Part shown: piece after piece, positions 63,891 to 64,000 of the stretch
Position numbering within the stretch: position 1 is the first letter of the stretch
Layout of the letters: every line of letters starts with the position of its first letter
Origin: Roseicyclus salinarum
Lineage (GTDB): Bacteria; Pseudomonadota; Alphaproteobacteria; Rhodobacterales; Rhodobacteraceae
NCBI RefSeq assembly: GCF_029624655.1
Contig: NZ_JARRSA010000015.1
Coordinates: forward strand, 21,496 to 85,495
Direction: 5' to 3'
DNA: 64,000 nt
Position numbers and translations under genes: made by a program
Notes under the pieces: generated by a model
Seen by the model: only the letters and a program-made list of their open reading frames with translations
What the model was told of the DNA's origin: nothing
Database searches by the model: none

Positions 63891-64000
63891 ATGTCAGCAG
63901 GCGACGACACGACGAGACTGGACGGAACGCGGCAGGACCGGTGGCGGCCGCGCGCGGCGCCGGGACACGCGGCGCAGAGGGCTGCCGCGTCGGGCGGCCC
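63891..64000 (+). CDS. Partial open frame running off the right edge
   Basis: ATG 63891 follows AGGTGGG-ATCGG and opens a frame (MSAGDDTTRLDGTRQDRWRP...) to the window end. About 36 residues, Arg/Ala-rich, with no recognisable domain. A second frame from ATG 63863 also stays open. Neither can be identified. NlpD or another lipoprotein is often downstream of pcm, but no lipobox is visible. Confidence 0.3.
   Translation, partial: MSAGDDTTRLDGTRQDRWRPRAAPGHAAQRAAASGG

Overview
The window is one continuous stretch of GC-rich (roughly two-thirds G+C) bacterial chromosome. Gene content and order point to an alphaproteobacterium of the Rhodobacteraceae/Roseobacter group: a nuoABC-x-D operon, a phaC-phaP-phaR block opposite phaZ, a leucine/isovalerate degradation operon with ivd, mccB and mccA, a sulfopropanediol dehydrogenase of the HpsN type, a VPxPA-CTERM protein, and secDF-yajC beside serS-surE-pcm. 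Genus and species cannot be read from the sequence. I found no rRNA, tRNA, CRISPR array, transposase or phage gene.

Layout. 1-3.5 kb: the start of the complex I operon on the minus strand (nuoA, B, C, an NTF2-like gene, D), with a promoter before nuoA and a large hairpin after nuoD. 3.8-7.9 kb: a periplasmic PQQ sugar dehydrogenase, an acyl-CoA ligase and a quinone-reductase-like MDR, all minus. 8.0-17.8 kb: a long minus-strand leucine/isovalerate operon (ivd, DUF1622, small secreted protein, flavodoxin-like, mccB, small ORF, ASCH, frameshifted macro domain, mccA, GST, HMG-CoA lyase, enoyl-CoA hydratase). A consensus promoter and a palindromic operator precede ivd. 17.9-20.1 kb: phzF-like, terB-like and a PhnD-like gene, plus strand.

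20.2-30.9 kb: a polar amino-acid/amine ABC transporter, two glutamine-synthetase-like gamma-glutamyl ligases, a class I glutamine amidotransferase and a PuuB-like FAD oxidase. Together they look like uptake and gamma-glutamylation-dependent breakdown of an amine. A lactate dehydrogenase lies between them on the other strand, and a DegT aminotransferase follows. 30.9-35.5 kb: polyhydroxyalkanoate metabolism (PhaR regulator, phasin, synthase, divergent depolymerase), with three CTGC-N3-GCAG sites suggesting PhaR control. 35.8-39.0 kb: a LacI regulator, an SDR and HpsN, probably for 2,3-dihydroxypropane-1-sulfonate use, with a LacI-type operator upstream.

39.2-46 kb: two hydrolases, an MFS transporter, thrS, a B12-binding protein and a small membrane protein. 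46.1-48.8 kb: a four-gene operon of a DUF2282 precursor peptide, a DUF692/MNIO enzyme, a DUF2063 partner and a DoxX protein. This is a bufferin-type RiPP system (copper-binding modified peptide) and the most interesting locus here. 48.7-53.6 kb: an ArsC/Spx-like protein, a cold-shock protein, DUF2177, a VPxPA-CTERM protein, a compositionally atypical polytopic membrane protein, and thyX. 53.7-64 kb: a glyoxalase, a DUF1194 protein, an Mth938-like protein, a TauE-like permease, secF, secD, yajC, a trypsin-like protease, serS, a TspO-like protein, surE and pcm. A six-copy 10-bp tandem repeat lies near the right edge.

Start sites were chosen from overlaps, ribosome binding sites and family N-termini. 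All functional assignments rest on recognisable motifs and context; no database search was run.
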